Of a stretch of DNA of 64,000 nt, positions 35,854 through 45,274 are shown in pieces; the stretch's first letter is position 1, and each line of letters opens with the position of its first letter. Made by a program: the position numbers and the translations under genes. The stretch is from an uncultured Saccharospirillaceae bacterium (GTDB taxonomy: Bacteria > Pseudomonadota > Gammaproteobacteria > Pseudomonadales > Oceanobacteraceae), in the NCBI GenBank assembly GCA_947503895.1, contig CANNFT010000004.1:248001-312000 (forward strand), written 5' to 3'. The notes beneath the pieces are model-generated. The model was given only the letters and a program-made list of their open reading frames with translations. It was not told the origin of the DNA and searched no databases.

Positions 35854-36585
35854 ATGGCTAAGCCAAGATACGAACAAATAAAAACCTACTTACTCGATCA
35901 AATCGAACAGGGCCTATTAAAGCCTGGGACAAAAGTCTCATCTGAAAATCAATTGGCTGAGCAGTTTGGGGTTAGCCGGATGACGGCGCGAAGAGCACTG
36001 GATGATTTATCCGATGCGGGTTTTTTATTTCGCAGTCAGGGGCTCGGTACATTTGTGTCAGATGCCCGCCCTATGAGCTCCATGCTGGAAATTCGAAATA
36101 TCGCAGATGAAATTAGAGATCGCGGTCATATTTGTGAAGTTGAAGTATTGGCGTTAGAAAAAGTGGAAGCGACGGAGCAGCAGGCCACATGGTTAGGTCT
36201 TAAGTATCCAACCGCTGTTTTTCATTCTGTGATTGTCTATTTTGAAATAAATCAATCAGGCAAACGCCAAGCCATTCAATTTGAAGAACGTTTTGTAAAC
36301 CCTTTTTTAATTCCAGACTATCTACAGCAAGATTTTAATCACACGACACCGAATGAGTATTTATCGCGCGTTGCGCCGCTAACCGAAGCGGACCATATTG
36401 TAGAAGCGGTCTTACCCGAAACCTTATCCGGTCATAAAGTTGAGCAGCATTTAAATATTGCTAACCACGATCCATGTTTAAAGGTGACTCGAAGAACATT
36501 TTCAAATGCCGGCATCGTGAGTGTCGCGGCGCTTGTACACCCCGGCCATAAATTCCGATTAGGTGGACACATCCACGTATCTTAA
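35854..36585 (+). CDS. hutC: Histidine utilization repressor HutC
   Basis: A GntR/HutC-family repressor of 243 residues whose effector is urocanate in studied species. N-terminal winged helix (ARYEQIKTYLLDQIEQG-like start, then LAEQFGVSRMTARRALDDL and a FRSQGLGTFV wing) and a C-terminal UTRA ligand-binding domain (about 90-235, HSVIVYFEIN, IQFEERFVNP, HPGHKFRLGG). Start ATG at 35854. Located between hutIG (divergent) and hutUH (same strand), with operators on its upstream side; the 66-base gap to hutU has only a weak seven-base inverted repeat (36597-36614), so hutUH may be read through from the hutC promoter. Confidence 0.94.
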   Translation: MAKPRYEQIKTYLLDQIEQGLLKPGTKVSSENQLAEQFGVSRMTARRALDDLSDAGFLFRSQGLGTFVSDARPMSSMLEIRNIADEIRDRGHICEVEVLALEKVEATEQQATWLGLKYPTAVFHSVIVYFEINQSGKRQAIQFEERFVNPFLIPDYLQQDFNHTTPNEYLSRVAPLTEADHIVEAVLPETLSGHKVEQHLNIANHDPCLKVTRRTFSNAGIVSVAALVHPGHKFRLGGHIHVS

Positions 36586-36651
36586 ACATTCAGTCGGATT
36601 GATACCGATCAATCGACAATATAAAAACAGCCCGAAAAGAGGAGTGAGACA

Positions 36652-38346
36652 ATGAATAGACATGATCCAAGCCGAGTGATTAAAGCACCGACAGGCACGA
36701 CATTAAATGCTAAATCTTGGTTAACCGAAGCGCCTCTTCGCATGTTAATGAACAACTTAGATGCAGAAGTGGCTGAGCACCCTCAAGACTTAGTGGTGTA
36801 CGGTGGAATTGGCCGAGCAGCTCGTGATTGGAAAAGTTACGATAAAATTGTCGAAGTATTAAAACGTTTAGAAGATCACGAAACATTATTAGTACAAAGC
36901 GGCAAACCGGTTGGAGTGTTTGAGACCCATGAAAATGCACCCCGCGTCATTATTGCAAACTCAAATTTAGTACCGCACTGGGCGAATTGGGAACATTTCA
37001 ACGCGCTCGATAAACAGGGTTTAATGATGTACGGCCAAATGACGGCAGGGTCATGGATTTACATTGGCTCCCAAGGAATCGTACAAGGCACGTATGAAAC
37101 GTTCGTCAGTGTGGCAAAAAAACATTTTGAAGGTGATGCCTCAGGGAAATGGGTGCTAACCGGCGGCTTAGGCGGTATGGGGGGCGCGCAACCCTTGGCA
37201 GCGACCATGGCAGGCTTTTCGATGTTAGCCGTTGAAGTCGATGAGAGTCGAATCGATTTTCGTATTCAAACCCGCTATTTAGATAAAAAAGCGACGTCTC
37301 TTGATGAAGCGCTGCAAATGCTTGAAGCCGCAAAAGAAAAAGGAGAAGCCATTTCAGTGGGGTTACTCGCCAATGCTGCTGATGTATTTCCGGAATTGGT
37401 AAAGCGCGGGATCACACCCGATGTCGTCACCGATCAAACCAGCGCCCATGATCCATTGAATGGATACTTACCACAAGGCTGGAGCATGGAACACGCTGTG
37501 GAAATGCGTAAAAAAGACGAAGCGGCTGTCGTCAAGGCCGCTAAAGTGTCGATGGCTGTTCAAGTGCAAGCGATGTTAGATCTTCAATCTGCCGGTGCAG
37601 CGACATTGGATTACGGGAATAATATTCGTCAAATGGCGTTGGAAGAGGGCGTACAAAACGCATTCGATTTCCCTGGATTTGTTCCCGCTTATATTCGACC
37701 TTTATTTTGTGAAGGCATTGGTCCGTTCCGGTGGGCAGCGCTAAGCGGTGATCCAGAAGATATTTATAAAACAGATGCCAAAGTGAAAGAGCTGATTCCA
37801 GATAATCCACATCTACATAATTGGTTAGACATGGCACGAGAGCGCATTCAATTTCAAGGATTGCCTGCTCGAATTTGTTGGGTGGGCTTAAAAGATCGCG
37901 CACGTTTGGCGCTCGCGTTTAATGAGATGGTAAAAAATGGTGAGCTGACCGCTCCGGTAGTGATTGGGCGAGACCATTTAGACAGTGGCTCGGTGGCTTC
38001 ACCTAACCGTGAAACAGAAGGCATGCTCGATGGCTCTGATGCCGTTTCGGATTGGCCTTTGTTAAACGCCATGTTGAATACCGCTGGCGGTGCAACCTGG
38101 GTTAGTTTGCACCATGGTGGTGGGGTTGGGATGGGCTTTAGCCAACATTCCGGTGTGGTCATTGTGTGTGATGGTACAGATGAAGCGGCCAAGCGAGTGG
38201 GTCGAGTATTGAGAAATGACCCTGCGACGGGCGTGATGCGACATGCGGATGCGGGGTATGACATCGCGATTCAGTGCGCACAAGAACAGGGCTTAGATTT
38301 GCCGATGTTGGATAGCTATAAAAATACACAAGCAGCGGGTAATTAA
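36652..38346 (+). CDS. hutU: Urocanate hydratase HutU
   Basis: Second step: converts urocanate to imidazolone propionate using tightly bound NAD+. 564 residues, a close match to the usual 555-560. Visible family features: the N-terminal [12 protein letters not shown], the NAD-binding [31 protein letters not shown] with the conserved loop, and the [13 protein letters not shown] segment ([16 protein letters not shown]). GAGGAG precedes the ATG at ideal spacing. One base separates its stop from the hutH start, so the two form an operon. Confidence 0.96.
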   Translation: MNRHDPSRVIKAPTGTTLNAKSWLTEAPLRMLMNNLDAEVAEHPQDLVVYGGIGRAARDWKSYDKIVEVLKRLEDHETLLVQSGKPVGVFETHENAPRVIIANSNLVPHWANWEHFNALDKQGLMMYGQMTAGSWIYIGSQGIVQGTYETFVSVAKKHFEGDASGKWVLTGGLGGMGGAQPLAATMAGFSMLAVEVDESRIDFRIQTRYLDKKATSLDEALQMLEAAKEKGEAISVGLLANAADVFPELVKRGITPDVVTDQTSAHDPLNGYLPQGWSMEHAVEMRKKDEAAVVKAAKVSMAVQVQAMLDLQSAGAATLDYGNNIRQMALEEGVQNAFDFPGFVPAYIRPLFCEGIGPFRWAALSGDPEDIYKTDAKVKELIPDNPHLHNWLDMARERIQFQGLPARICWVGLKDRARLALAFNEMVKNGELTAPVVIGRDHLDSGSVASPNRETEGMLDGSDAVSDWPLLNAMLNTAGGATWVSLHHGGGVGMGFSQHSGVVIVCDGTDEAAKRVGRVLRNDPATGVMRHADAGYDIAIQCAQEQGLDLPMLDSYKNTQAAGN

Positions 38347-38347
38347 T

Positions 38348-39874
38348 ATGCATACTTTGATGATTACTCCGGGCGAACTGACATTGGCTCAATTACGTGA
38401 TGTTAATCGCTACCCGACGACCCTTTCTTTGCATGAGAATTGTTATGAGGGTATCGAAAAAGCAGCACAAGTCGTCGCCGATGTGATTGCGGAAGATAGA
38501 ACGGTTTACGGTATTAATACTGGGTTTGGTTTATTAGCGAATACCAAAATACAGCTGGATGAACTGGAGACATTGCAACGCAGTATTGTGTTATCCCATG
38601 CCGCTGGCATCGGGAATTTCATGGAAGAAAATACGGTTCGTTTGTTAATGGTATTAAAAATTAATTCATTAGCGCGTGGTTATTCCGGTATTCGCTTATC
38701 GGTCATTGAAGCGTTAATAAAGTTGGTTAATAGCGAAGTATACCCAGCGATACCTCAAAAAGGTTCAGTCGGAGCGTCCGGTGATTTAGCGCCCTTAGCT
38801 CATATGAGTGCGGTATTACTAGGCGAAGGCGAAGCATTTTATAAAGGTGAGCGCATAAGCGCACAACAAGCATTAGAGATTGCTGGTCTTTCGCCCATTA
38901 CGCTCGCGCCCAAAGAAGGGCTAGCGCTGCTGAATGGAACACAAGCGAGCACGGCATTTGCCCTACAAGGTTTATTCTTTGCTGAAAATGCATTGAAAGC
39001 GGGAACCGTTATTGGTGCGTTGTCGGTTGAAGCCGCGAAAGGTTCTCGTGTACCGTTTGACGCTCGTATTCATCAAGTACGTGGACATAAAACACAAGGC
39101 GATATGGCGGCAGCCTATCGAGACCTATTGCAGCAATCAGATATTGGCAAAAGCCACTCTGGTTGTGACAAGGTTCAAGACCCTTATTCTCTCAGATGCC
39201 AGCCTCAGGTAATGGGGGCATGTTTGCAGCAAATTCGATTTGCATCCGAAGTCTTAATTACAGAAGCCAATGGCGTGTCGGATAACCCGCTTGTGTTTGC
39301 TGATGAAGGCGACATTCTGTCCGGTGGCAACTTTCACGCTGAGCCCGTCGCGATGTCCGCCGATATGCTGGCGATTGCGTTAGCGGAAATAGGATCAATT
39401 TCTGAGCGCAGAATGGCGTTATTGATTGATTCGAATCTTAGCGGCTTACCCCCCTTCCTCGTTGATAATGGCGGTGTAAACTCTGGATTTATGATTGCGC
39501 AGGTGACCAGCGCAGCATTGGCAAGCGAAAACAAAACGCTAGCGCACCCAGCCTCTATTGATTCATTGCCGACCTCTGCGAATCAAGAGGATCATGTCTC
39601 AATGGCAACATTTGCAGGCAGACGACTCAAAGATATTTTTGAAAATGTGGTGGGCATTCTTGCCGTTGAATGGCTGGCCGCTTGTCAGGGTGTGGATTTC
39701 CGAGCACCGCTAAAGACCAGTGAACCGTTAGAAAAAGCCAAGAAAGTGTTGCGAGATGTTGTTCCTTTTTATGATAAAGACCGATACTTTTCGCCAGACA
39801 TCGAACATGCGGCTGCGTTAATTCGCGAAGAACAACTCGCACATATTTTGGAGGAGGATGCGTTAGGATTTTAG
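38348..39874 (+). CDS. hutH: Histidine ammonia-lyase HutH
   Basis: First step: removes ammonia from L-histidine to give urocanate. 508 residues, standard length. The electrophilic MIO cofactor forms from Ala143-Ser144-Gly145 within [16 protein letters not shown], and [21 protein letters not shown] and [10 protein letters not shown] are present, with the tyrosine and asparagine residues used in catalysis. ATG at 38348, one base after hutU; an in-frame ATG at 38360 is an alternative. Followed by a strong terminator. No histidine transporter is included in the cluster. Confidence 0.96.
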   Translation: MHTLMITPGELTLAQLRDVNRYPTTLSLHENCYEGIEKAAQVVADVIAEDRTVYGINTGFGLLANTKIQLDELETLQRSIVLSHAAGIGNFMEENTVRLLMVLKINSLARGYSGIRLSVIEALIKLVNSEVYPAIPQKGSVGASGDLAPLAHMSAVLLGEGEAFYKGERISAQQALEIAGLSPITLAPKEGLALLNGTQASTAFALQGLFFAENALKAGTVIGALSVEAAKGSRVPFDARIHQVRGHKTQGDMAAAYRDLLQQSDIGKSHSGCDKVQDPYSLRCQPQVMGACLQQIRFASEVLITEANGVSDNPLVFADEGDILSGGNFHAEPVAMSADMLAIALAEIGSISERRMALLIDSNLSGLPPFLVDNGGVNSGFMIAQVTSAALASENKTLAHPASIDSLPTSANQEDHVSMATFAGRRLKDIFENVVGILAVEWLAACQGVDFRAPLKTSEPLEKAKKVLRDVVPFYDKDRYFSPDIEHAAALIREEQLAHILEEDALGF

Positions 39875-39909
39875 TTGGCCACCAGGATTTGAAATTGAGA
39901 ACCTAAGTG

Positions 39910-39957
39910 CACCCGCTACGTCGCTGTTTAAATCAGTGAGGTAGCGGGTGTATTTTT
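39910..39957 (+). terminator. Intrinsic terminator of the hutUH transcript
   Basis: Arms CACCCGCTAC (39910-39919) and GTAGCGGGTG (39941-39950) with a further short inner pairing, followed by TATTTTTATT; 35 bases past the hutH stop. Confidence 0.88.
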
Positions 39958-40133
39958 ATTTGTGGGTATTTCAATTTAAAGCTTATAAAGATATTCGCGC
40001 TTTTCGGTTTAAGTTGTGCGTAAAGATGTGTGTTGAAGGTTGTTTTTCTGAATTCATCTGATTTAGCATAGAATTAAATAAGGTCGCAAACTTATTCGTG
40101 ACAACAAATGCCCTGTGGCGTAATAGAGATAAC

Positions 40134-40751
40134 ATGAAAATAATAATAAAAACGATAGTCGCCATATTGATGAATGGAATTTGGATAAGTTTATCGCTGG
40201 CGGCTGACGGTGCCACCTTTCAGCGCGTTTTGCCGGCCTCTGGCTTGCAAGGCAGCATTCAAACGATTGAGCCTTCGATCATTGAATCTACCCGTAAGCG
40301 AAGCGCCTATTGGACCTACACATGGAGTGCACTGGATATTTTCAGTATTCAGAGCAATTGGCAGCGAGCAGACAAAACGAACGATGCTGGGCGTCGTGCC
40401 AATGCACAGGCTGAGGGATTTCGGGCGCTGCTGGGTTTATCTCAACTATGGTTGCAGCCGGTGCCATTTTTTAATCTCAAACCTAACCAGACACCCACAG
40501 CAGAACAAATTACAGCACAAAATGCGTTTGCTAATCGAGGTCATGATTGGAAAGCCCACCTACCTATGATGGGTGTCAACCTATTGTTATCTGCTTGGGT
40601 GGCTGATAAAGGGGAGCTAAAGTATGCGAAAGATACATTGGTCAGTGGTTTATTTTGGGGAGAAGTCTCACTGTGGTCGCAAAAGCTGGTGGACACAGAT
40701 TGGCAATGGCGTATATCACCCAATAAAATAGATGCCACCTATCGATTCTAA
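40134..40751 (+). CDS. Exported protein, function unknown
   Basis: A 205-residue protein from the ATG at 40134 (open frame to 40098), with a signal peptide (MKIIIKTIVAILMNGIWIS, cleavage likely after LAADG-type residues near 25). The mature part is rich in Trp and aromatic residues (TYTWSALDIFSIQSNW, QLWLQPVPFF, VSLWSQKL) and ends DATYRF with a terminal Phe, a feature of outer-membrane beta-barrel or membrane-associated proteins. Two hydrophobic segments (about 145-160 and 170-185) are also present. Family not recognised. Confidence 0.6.
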   Translation: MKIIIKTIVAILMNGIWISLSLAADGATFQRVLPASGLQGSIQTIEPSIIESTRKRSAYWTYTWSALDIFSIQSNWQRADKTNDAGRRANAQAEGFRALLGLSQLWLQPVPFFNLKPNQTPTAEQITAQNAFANRGHDWKAHLPMMGVNLLLSAWVADKGELKYAKDTLVSGLFWGEVSLWSQKLVDTDWQWRISPNKIDATYRF

Positions 40752-40801
40752 TCAATGGTGTTCATTGCAATCATACCTCGGCCAGCCGTTGATTCATTCG
40801 C

Positions 40802-41644
40802 TTAGGCTGCGTCATCTTCTGTCTCTGTATCGGGTGTGGTGGTGCCAGTGGCCGGTTCAAATCGCATCCAAAGTATGGCATTGCTTTTTTCGCTAACAAA
40901 ATGCAGTGATCCATCGCCATCTATGAGCGCCAGTCCTTGAGAGTCGCCATTAAACTCATCGCAATTTTCTCTCAGCATGGTGATGGCCATTATGCTGGCG
41001 GTGACGATGCTGGCTTGACCCTCCCAACGACAACTGGTGGTGGCATCAAAGCCTAAATAGTAACCTTTGCTATCGAAGAATGTTTCGCTATCGGTTGTAT
41101 CCCATTGGCCTGCTAGCGCTTTGAACGTGAGGTTGTCCTCTTGCTCAGTATCGAGTTGTAAATTCAGCAACCCCGCTCTCGCACTGGTGTGGTAGGACGC
41201 CACCAACTGATTATCGCCTACCAGTAAGGCTGCAAGGTCCAAATTGGCGCCGTTATCCGAACCGATGTAAAACAGGTTGTCATCATCCGGTGCTGCGTAA
41301 TCGTAAACATCTGTGTCGAGCCGGATATGCCCCTCTTCGATTAACTCATACGTGCCAGATTGAGCCTCGTCCGTTCGTAAAATGTAAACGCGAGACTGGT
41401 GAAAGAGTAGGTGAGAGGGCACCAGCGTGGCGGTGGCGCTACCGACTTGTTCTTCGACTTCTCCCACCCACAGGCCAGACAATATGATGGGTTGAGGGCC
41501 TGGGTCAGTCGTAGGGTTGGAGTTGTTGGACTTTTTATCTTCACCGGCACAGCCCGCCATTAGCAGTGCGATCACACAGGTTAATAGCTTGATTAATAGG
41601 CCCTGTGGATGGCATGGGCGTTTTGTCTCAAAACCCACATACAT
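40802..41644 (-). CDS. Putative lipoprotein, function unknown
   Basis: A probable outer- or inner-membrane lipoprotein: a hydrophobic segment (LIKLLTCVIALLMAGC) ends in the lipobox LMAGC, followed by a low-complexity linker (SNNSNPTTDPGPQP) and an acidic beta-rich domain of about 210 residues ending in TTTPDTETEDDAA. The start is uncertain: the frame is open to 41716, and ATG 41644 or 41656 would place the lipobox near residue 30. Family not recognised; the domain resembles small beta-sandwich or lipocalin-like exported proteins only in general character. Confidence 0.6.
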   Translation of the reverse strand: MYVGFETKRPCHPQGLLIKLLTCVIALLMAGCAGEDKKSNNSNPTTDPGPQPIILSGLWVGEVEEQVGSATATLVPSHLLFHQSRVYILRTDEAQSGTYELIEEGHIRLDTDVYDYAAPDDDNLFYIGSDNGANLDLAALLVGDNQLVASYHTSARAGLLNLQLDTEQEDNLTFKALAGQWDTTDSETFFDSKGYYLGFDATTSCRWEGQASIVTASIMAITMLRENCDEFNGDSQGLALIDGDGSLHFVSEKSNAILWMRFEPATGTTTPDTETEDDAA

Positions 41645-41716
41645 AAAAAATACCATTGATGAGGGGTAATAAATAAACCATAGCATGACATACCCGTTAT
41701 CGGCAGGCTCCGCCAA

Positions 41717-42179
41717 AATGTGAGCCTCAAAGCGCTTGGTCAGTGTGTTAATGGAATGAATGGTCTGGACTAGAGGTGTGCCCTTAAGCGAGATTCACCA
41801 ATCGGATAACCGCATACCCTCATTGGCAGGTGTAAATGGTTTGAGTCAGGTATGATACCCATGGCTTTCCCCAAGGCTCTGGAGATGCCATCTGGCGATG
41901 TTATATTAGTAACGTGTGTTATTCGCAGGAGGGTGGCGGTGTATCTAAACAGCAGGCATAAAAAAGGGACTCAAACACCATTTGTGTTGAGTCCCATAGC
42001 ATCTGTTTGCAAGGAGCAGATACCCTGTATTCTAATACTTAGTAGGTATAACACATTGGCAACGATGACATTTTCGACAGTCTGGGCGGTCAATGACAAA
42101 GTTTGCTTGATGTTCTTGGGCTTTTTGGGACAATTAGCGCTCGGTTTTCATTGTTTCGGCATACCCAAAGGAGTTCACA
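41717..42179. other. Intergenic region with a minus-strand terminator and possible small RNA
   Basis: About 460 bases between divergent genes. It contains the terminator hairpin at 41961-41995, a second stem ATCTG/CAGAT at 42001-42021, and the ribosome binding site of the AraC gene. A frame at 41852-42187 is open but unlike a protein. An AGAGGTGTGCCCTTAAG copy (41772-41788) resembles the ends of the MITE-like element at 58.8 kb. Confidence 0.5.
41961..41995 (-). terminator. Intrinsic terminator on the minus strand without an assigned gene
   Basis: Read on the minus strand, GGGACTCAACAC pairs with GTGTTTGAGTCCC (one bulged base) and is followed by TTTTTT. No minus-strand gene lies upstream within 1 kb except the opposite strand of the AraC gene, so it may end a small RNA. 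Confidence 0.7.
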
Positions 42180-43199
42180 GTGAGTGAACTAAAAGTACCC
42201 TGCGACAGCGTGGTATTACTGCGTTTAATTTACCACGCTATTGAGCAAACGGACTTGGACTATCAATCTATTCGCAATGCTTATGGTGTGACCGACGAAG
42301 TTTTAAATGACCACCAATTTCGATTTCCTCATGCGCTTCAAGTCGGTTTCTGGCGCTACATAGAGGAGTTAACGGGTGACCCATGCGTGGGGGTTAAGAT
42401 TGGCCAACACTTACCCATTTATCGCGGGCAAGTAGTGGAGTACTTTTTCTATAGTTCACATACCTTTGGTCAGGCCTTAGATAAAGCATCTCGATTTCAC
42501 CGTATTATTACTGATGCGGTATCCGTTGATTTGCAACGAGGCAATGGCGTCGCCCGCATCTATGTCAATCACCAGCTCGACGAAGGGGAGTACTTACGTC
42601 ATTTCATCGAATGCCTATTAATGGGTATATGCCGTTTCTTCAGTGCTACTTTAGAGAATCAATTTAAGCCTTTACGTTTGGGATTTGCTCATCATGCACG
42701 GGGTGATGTCAGTATTTACGAAGAAGCGATTGGCTGCGCGGTGGTATTTGAGCAGGCATCGAACTTTATTGAATTTGACGAAACTTTATTAGATACGCCA
42801 TCCATGCATGCCGAACCTGAGCTCGCCCAACTGCATGAAGCGCATGCTGTTGGTCAGTTACAGAGACTGATGCGAAGAGACTTAATTCAGCAACTTGATG
42901 GTTATTTTCAAGTGAATATGGGTTTAAATGAAGTCTCATTGGGCGGCGCTGCTGAAGAACTTAAATTGCCCGTTCGTCAACTGAGGCAAGAACTTGCAGA
43001 TGTAGGGACCAGCTTTAACCAGCTATTTGGCGAGTTTCGTAGTAAACGTGCTAAGCAGTTTTTGGCGGACCCCAATTTGCCCATTGAAGAAATTGTCGCA
43101 CTCACAGGCTTTTCTGAACCCAGTACGTTTTATCGAGCCTTTAAACGGTGGACCGGTAAAACCCCACTGGAATATCGCCGCACAAAAAACCAAGTATAA
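42180..43199 (+). CDS. AraC family transcriptional regulator
   Basis: A 339-residue regulator of the subtype with an N-terminal Arabinose_bd-like domain (PF12625; about 20-200, with VGVKIGQHLPIYRGQVVEYF split by the family pattern) and a C-terminal AraC DNA-binding domain with two helix-turn-helices (SLGGAAEELKLPVRQLRQEL and EEIVALTGFSEPSTFYRAFK) and the RWTGKTPLEYR signature. Start GTG at 42180, with AAGGAG six bases upstream. It precedes the protease genes on the same strand (57-base gap), so it may regulate them, but no autoregulatory site was seen. Confidence 0.88.
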   Translation: MSELKVPCDSVVLLRLIYHAIEQTDLDYQSIRNAYGVTDEVLNDHQFRFPHALQVGFWRYIEELTGDPCVGVKIGQHLPIYRGQVVEYFFYSSHTFGQALDKASRFHRIITDAVSVDLQRGNGVARIYVNHQLDEGEYLRHFIECLLMGICRFFSATLENQFKPLRLGFAHHARGDVSIYEEAIGCAVVFEQASNFIEFDETLLDTPSMHAEPELAQLHEAHAVGQLQRLMRRDLIQQLDGYFQVNMGLNEVSLGGAAEELKLPVRQLRQELADVGTSFNQLFGEFRSKRAKQFLADPNLPIEEIVALTGFSEPSTFYRAFKRWTGKTPLEYRRTKNQV

Positions 43200-43255
43200 A
43201 AAACGATCGCTATGCGTTTACGTTGCACCCTATGTTGAATTTAGGAATTCATTTC

Positions 43256-45070
43256 ATGCACGTTGTTCATTTTTTTCTATTATTGATTGTCACCTGCCTG
43301 TCTTCGCACGCCATAAGCGATAGTCTCACTGAGGAAACAAGCAGCGCCCCTAGTATTTCTCCGCGAATTGTTGGTGGTGCGCCTGCAGCGAGCAACTATA
43401 GCTGGATGGTATCGCTAAAGTCGAATAGCAAGCATTTTTGCGGTGGCTCTCTTATCGCACCAGATTGGGTATTGACCGCTGCACATTGCCTTGAAGGCAT
43501 GGATGCGGAAGATCTTGAACTCAACATTGGTGGGTACTTTTTAAGTGGTTTGCCCAGTGGAGAAAATCGACGCGCTGAGTGGTTCGTGCTGCATGAAGAC
43601 TATGAGCATGAGGTTGATGGATCGGCAAATGACATTGCATTGATCCGATTGAATGAATCGAGCACCAAAACGCCCCTAAAAATGATGAATCGCCCCACTT
43701 TTGAAAGAATCTATAATGGTTTTCCATTAACGGTGATTGGCTGGGGAGTGACAGAGGAGGGGTCAACTGTTTCACCTAGTGCATTGCAAGAAGTGACGTT
43801 GCCCTTCCGTAGCGATAATATTTGCATGGGCACTTATGGTGGGTTGGATAGTTACTGGTCTAAGTTTGTTTGTGCTGGATTTGCAGAAGGCGGTAAGGAC
43901 TCTTGTCAGGGCGACAGCGGTGGCCCAATGTTCGCAAACGTTGACGGTGCTCACTCATTAGTCGGGGTCGTGAGTTGGGGAGGCGGTTGTGCTCGTGCAA
44001 ATGCATATGGTGCATACACCGAAGTGTCACATTATTTCAGTTGGATCGAACAGCATATGCATGGCGTGAGTGTGAGTGGCACAGCGTTATTTGGTTTTAT
44101 TGGGCAGGGGAGAAATAAACCAGAATCGTTTTATGTGATCAATAATGGTGATACAGAGGCGGTGGTCACCTCGAAAGCTATATCGGAAGGGCGGTTCGAC
44201 TTTGAAATTGACTCAGAAAATTGGGTGACAGATGTCATACCTGCCAAGCAAAGGTGTGAATTTAAAGTAAATGCGACGGGAGATCGTGTTGGTGAGAAAA
44301 ATGGCAAGCTGACTCTGCAAGTCGCTCAAAACAATACTTCGCAATTCATCAGTACCAAATTTAACACCAAAGTGTTGGCAGCCATGTCGACCACAGACTC
44401 CCAAGTATTGAATAACGAGTGGACTTGGTACACCGGCCATGATGCCAGTTGGGGCAGAACCACCGAGGGTGCCAGTAATGTGTTGAGGTCTGGGAGTCTA
44501 GACGCTGGAAAACGCTCGGTGTTGGAAACCTACGTAACAGGTAAAGGAATTATAAAGTTCTCCAGTAAAACAAGCGGTATGCTTGGTAACGTACAGGTAG
44601 CCAGCCTTTCAGCCTCAACTTATGAAAGCGATCAGGAGTACTCGTTCGATGAGAGTAGCGAAGGAATATGGGAAAACAATGAAATTGCGTTAACACAGGA
44701 TGGTCTGCATCATTTGTTATTTATATTTAGCACAGCACCTTACGAGGACGTTAATTTTGATAGTTACTATTCTGTATTAAGGAGTGTTCAATTTTGCGAT
44801 GCGGATGAAAATGGGGATCCCATTAACTGTACGGGGGATCGATTGAAATTCGATGAATCCGATTTAGCTGAGTTAGATAATCCTTCTAGCGAGATGACCG
44901 CAAGTGACGTGTGTGAATCGTTTGAATCTACGGATATTTCATTTTCAGAGTTTAATTCCACGAGTATCAAGCGACCGTCCTCCTCAAGTAGTGGCAGCTT
45001 ACATATAGAGCTACTCTTATTGTTAAGCATGATGTTTTTTATTCGACGCCGTCAAAAAACGATGATTTAA
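43256..45070 (+). CDS. Secreted trypsin-like serine protease with GlyGly-CTERM-type tail
   Basis: An exported S1 endopeptidase. From the ATG at 43256 (AGGAA nine bases upstream; frame open to a TTG at 43223), 604 residues: signal peptide (MHVVHFFLLLIVTCLSSHA), short pro-region, activation site RIVGG, catalytic His77 (LTAAHC), Asp126 (NDIALI) and Ser221 (GDSGGP), with Asp six residues before the Ser, giving trypsin-like Arg/Lys specificity. After the protease domain (to about 265) come Ig-like and other beta domains, then a Ser-rich SSSSGSLHIE stretch, hydrophobic helix and IRRRQKTMI end, fitting a GlyGly-CTERM-type sorting signal. Architecture resembles Vibrio Ves proteases. Tandem paralogue of the next gene. 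Confidence 0.9.
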   Translation: MHVVHFFLLLIVTCLSSHAISDSLTEETSSAPSISPRIVGGAPAASNYSWMVSLKSNSKHFCGGSLIAPDWVLTAAHCLEGMDAEDLELNIGGYFLSGLPSGENRRAEWFVLHEDYEHEVDGSANDIALIRLNESSTKTPLKMMNRPTFERIYNGFPLTVIGWGVTEEGSTVSPSALQEVTLPFRSDNICMGTYGGLDSYWSKFVCAGFAEGGKDSCQGDSGGPMFANVDGAHSLVGVVSWGGGCARANAYGAYTEVSHYFSWIEQHMHGVSVSGTALFGFIGQGRNKPESFYVINNGDTEAVVTSKAISEGRFDFEIDSENWVTDVIPAKQRCEFKVNATGDRVGEKNGKLTLQVAQNNTSQFISTKFNTKVLAAMSTTDSQVLNNEWTWYTGHDASWGRTTEGASNVLRSGSLDAGKRSVLETYVTGKGIIKFSSKTSGMLGNVQVASLSASTYESDQEYSFDESSEGIWENNEIALTQDGLHHLLFIFSTAPYEDVNFDSYYSVLRSVQFCDADENGDPINCTGDRLKFDESDLAELDNPSSEMTASDVCESFESTDISFSEFNSTSIKRPSSSSSGSLHIELLLLLSMMFFIRRRQKTMI

Positions 45071-45140
45071 TCAGCCTACAGAGCCTGAGAATAGTACTTT
45101 ATTAGAGGTTGCTAATTTAGGCGATCGTTAGGTTTGTACA

Positions 45141-45164
45141 AAAACCACCTTAAGGTGGTTTTTT
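45141..45164. terminator. Bidirectional terminator between the two proteases
   Basis: The palindrome AAAACCACCT/AGGTGGTTTT (two-base centre) with an extra T-run (TTTTTT) forms a textbook stem 70 bases after the first protease stop. The second protease therefore has its own promoter. Confidence 0.85.
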
Positions 45165-45274
45165 CGTTAATAGGCCGCTTTTTTAATAAAACTGCTGACA
45201 TCATCACGCATCCAAAGAGCTGATTGAAAACGCGCTGCTATACTTCCTAAGAGCAGTTATGCGATGTCAAAGCG

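Noticed and set aside
41852..42187. 111-codon open frame upstream of the AraC gene
   Set aside because: Crosses the minus-strand terminator hairpin and lacks a ribosome binding site; composition is not protein-like.
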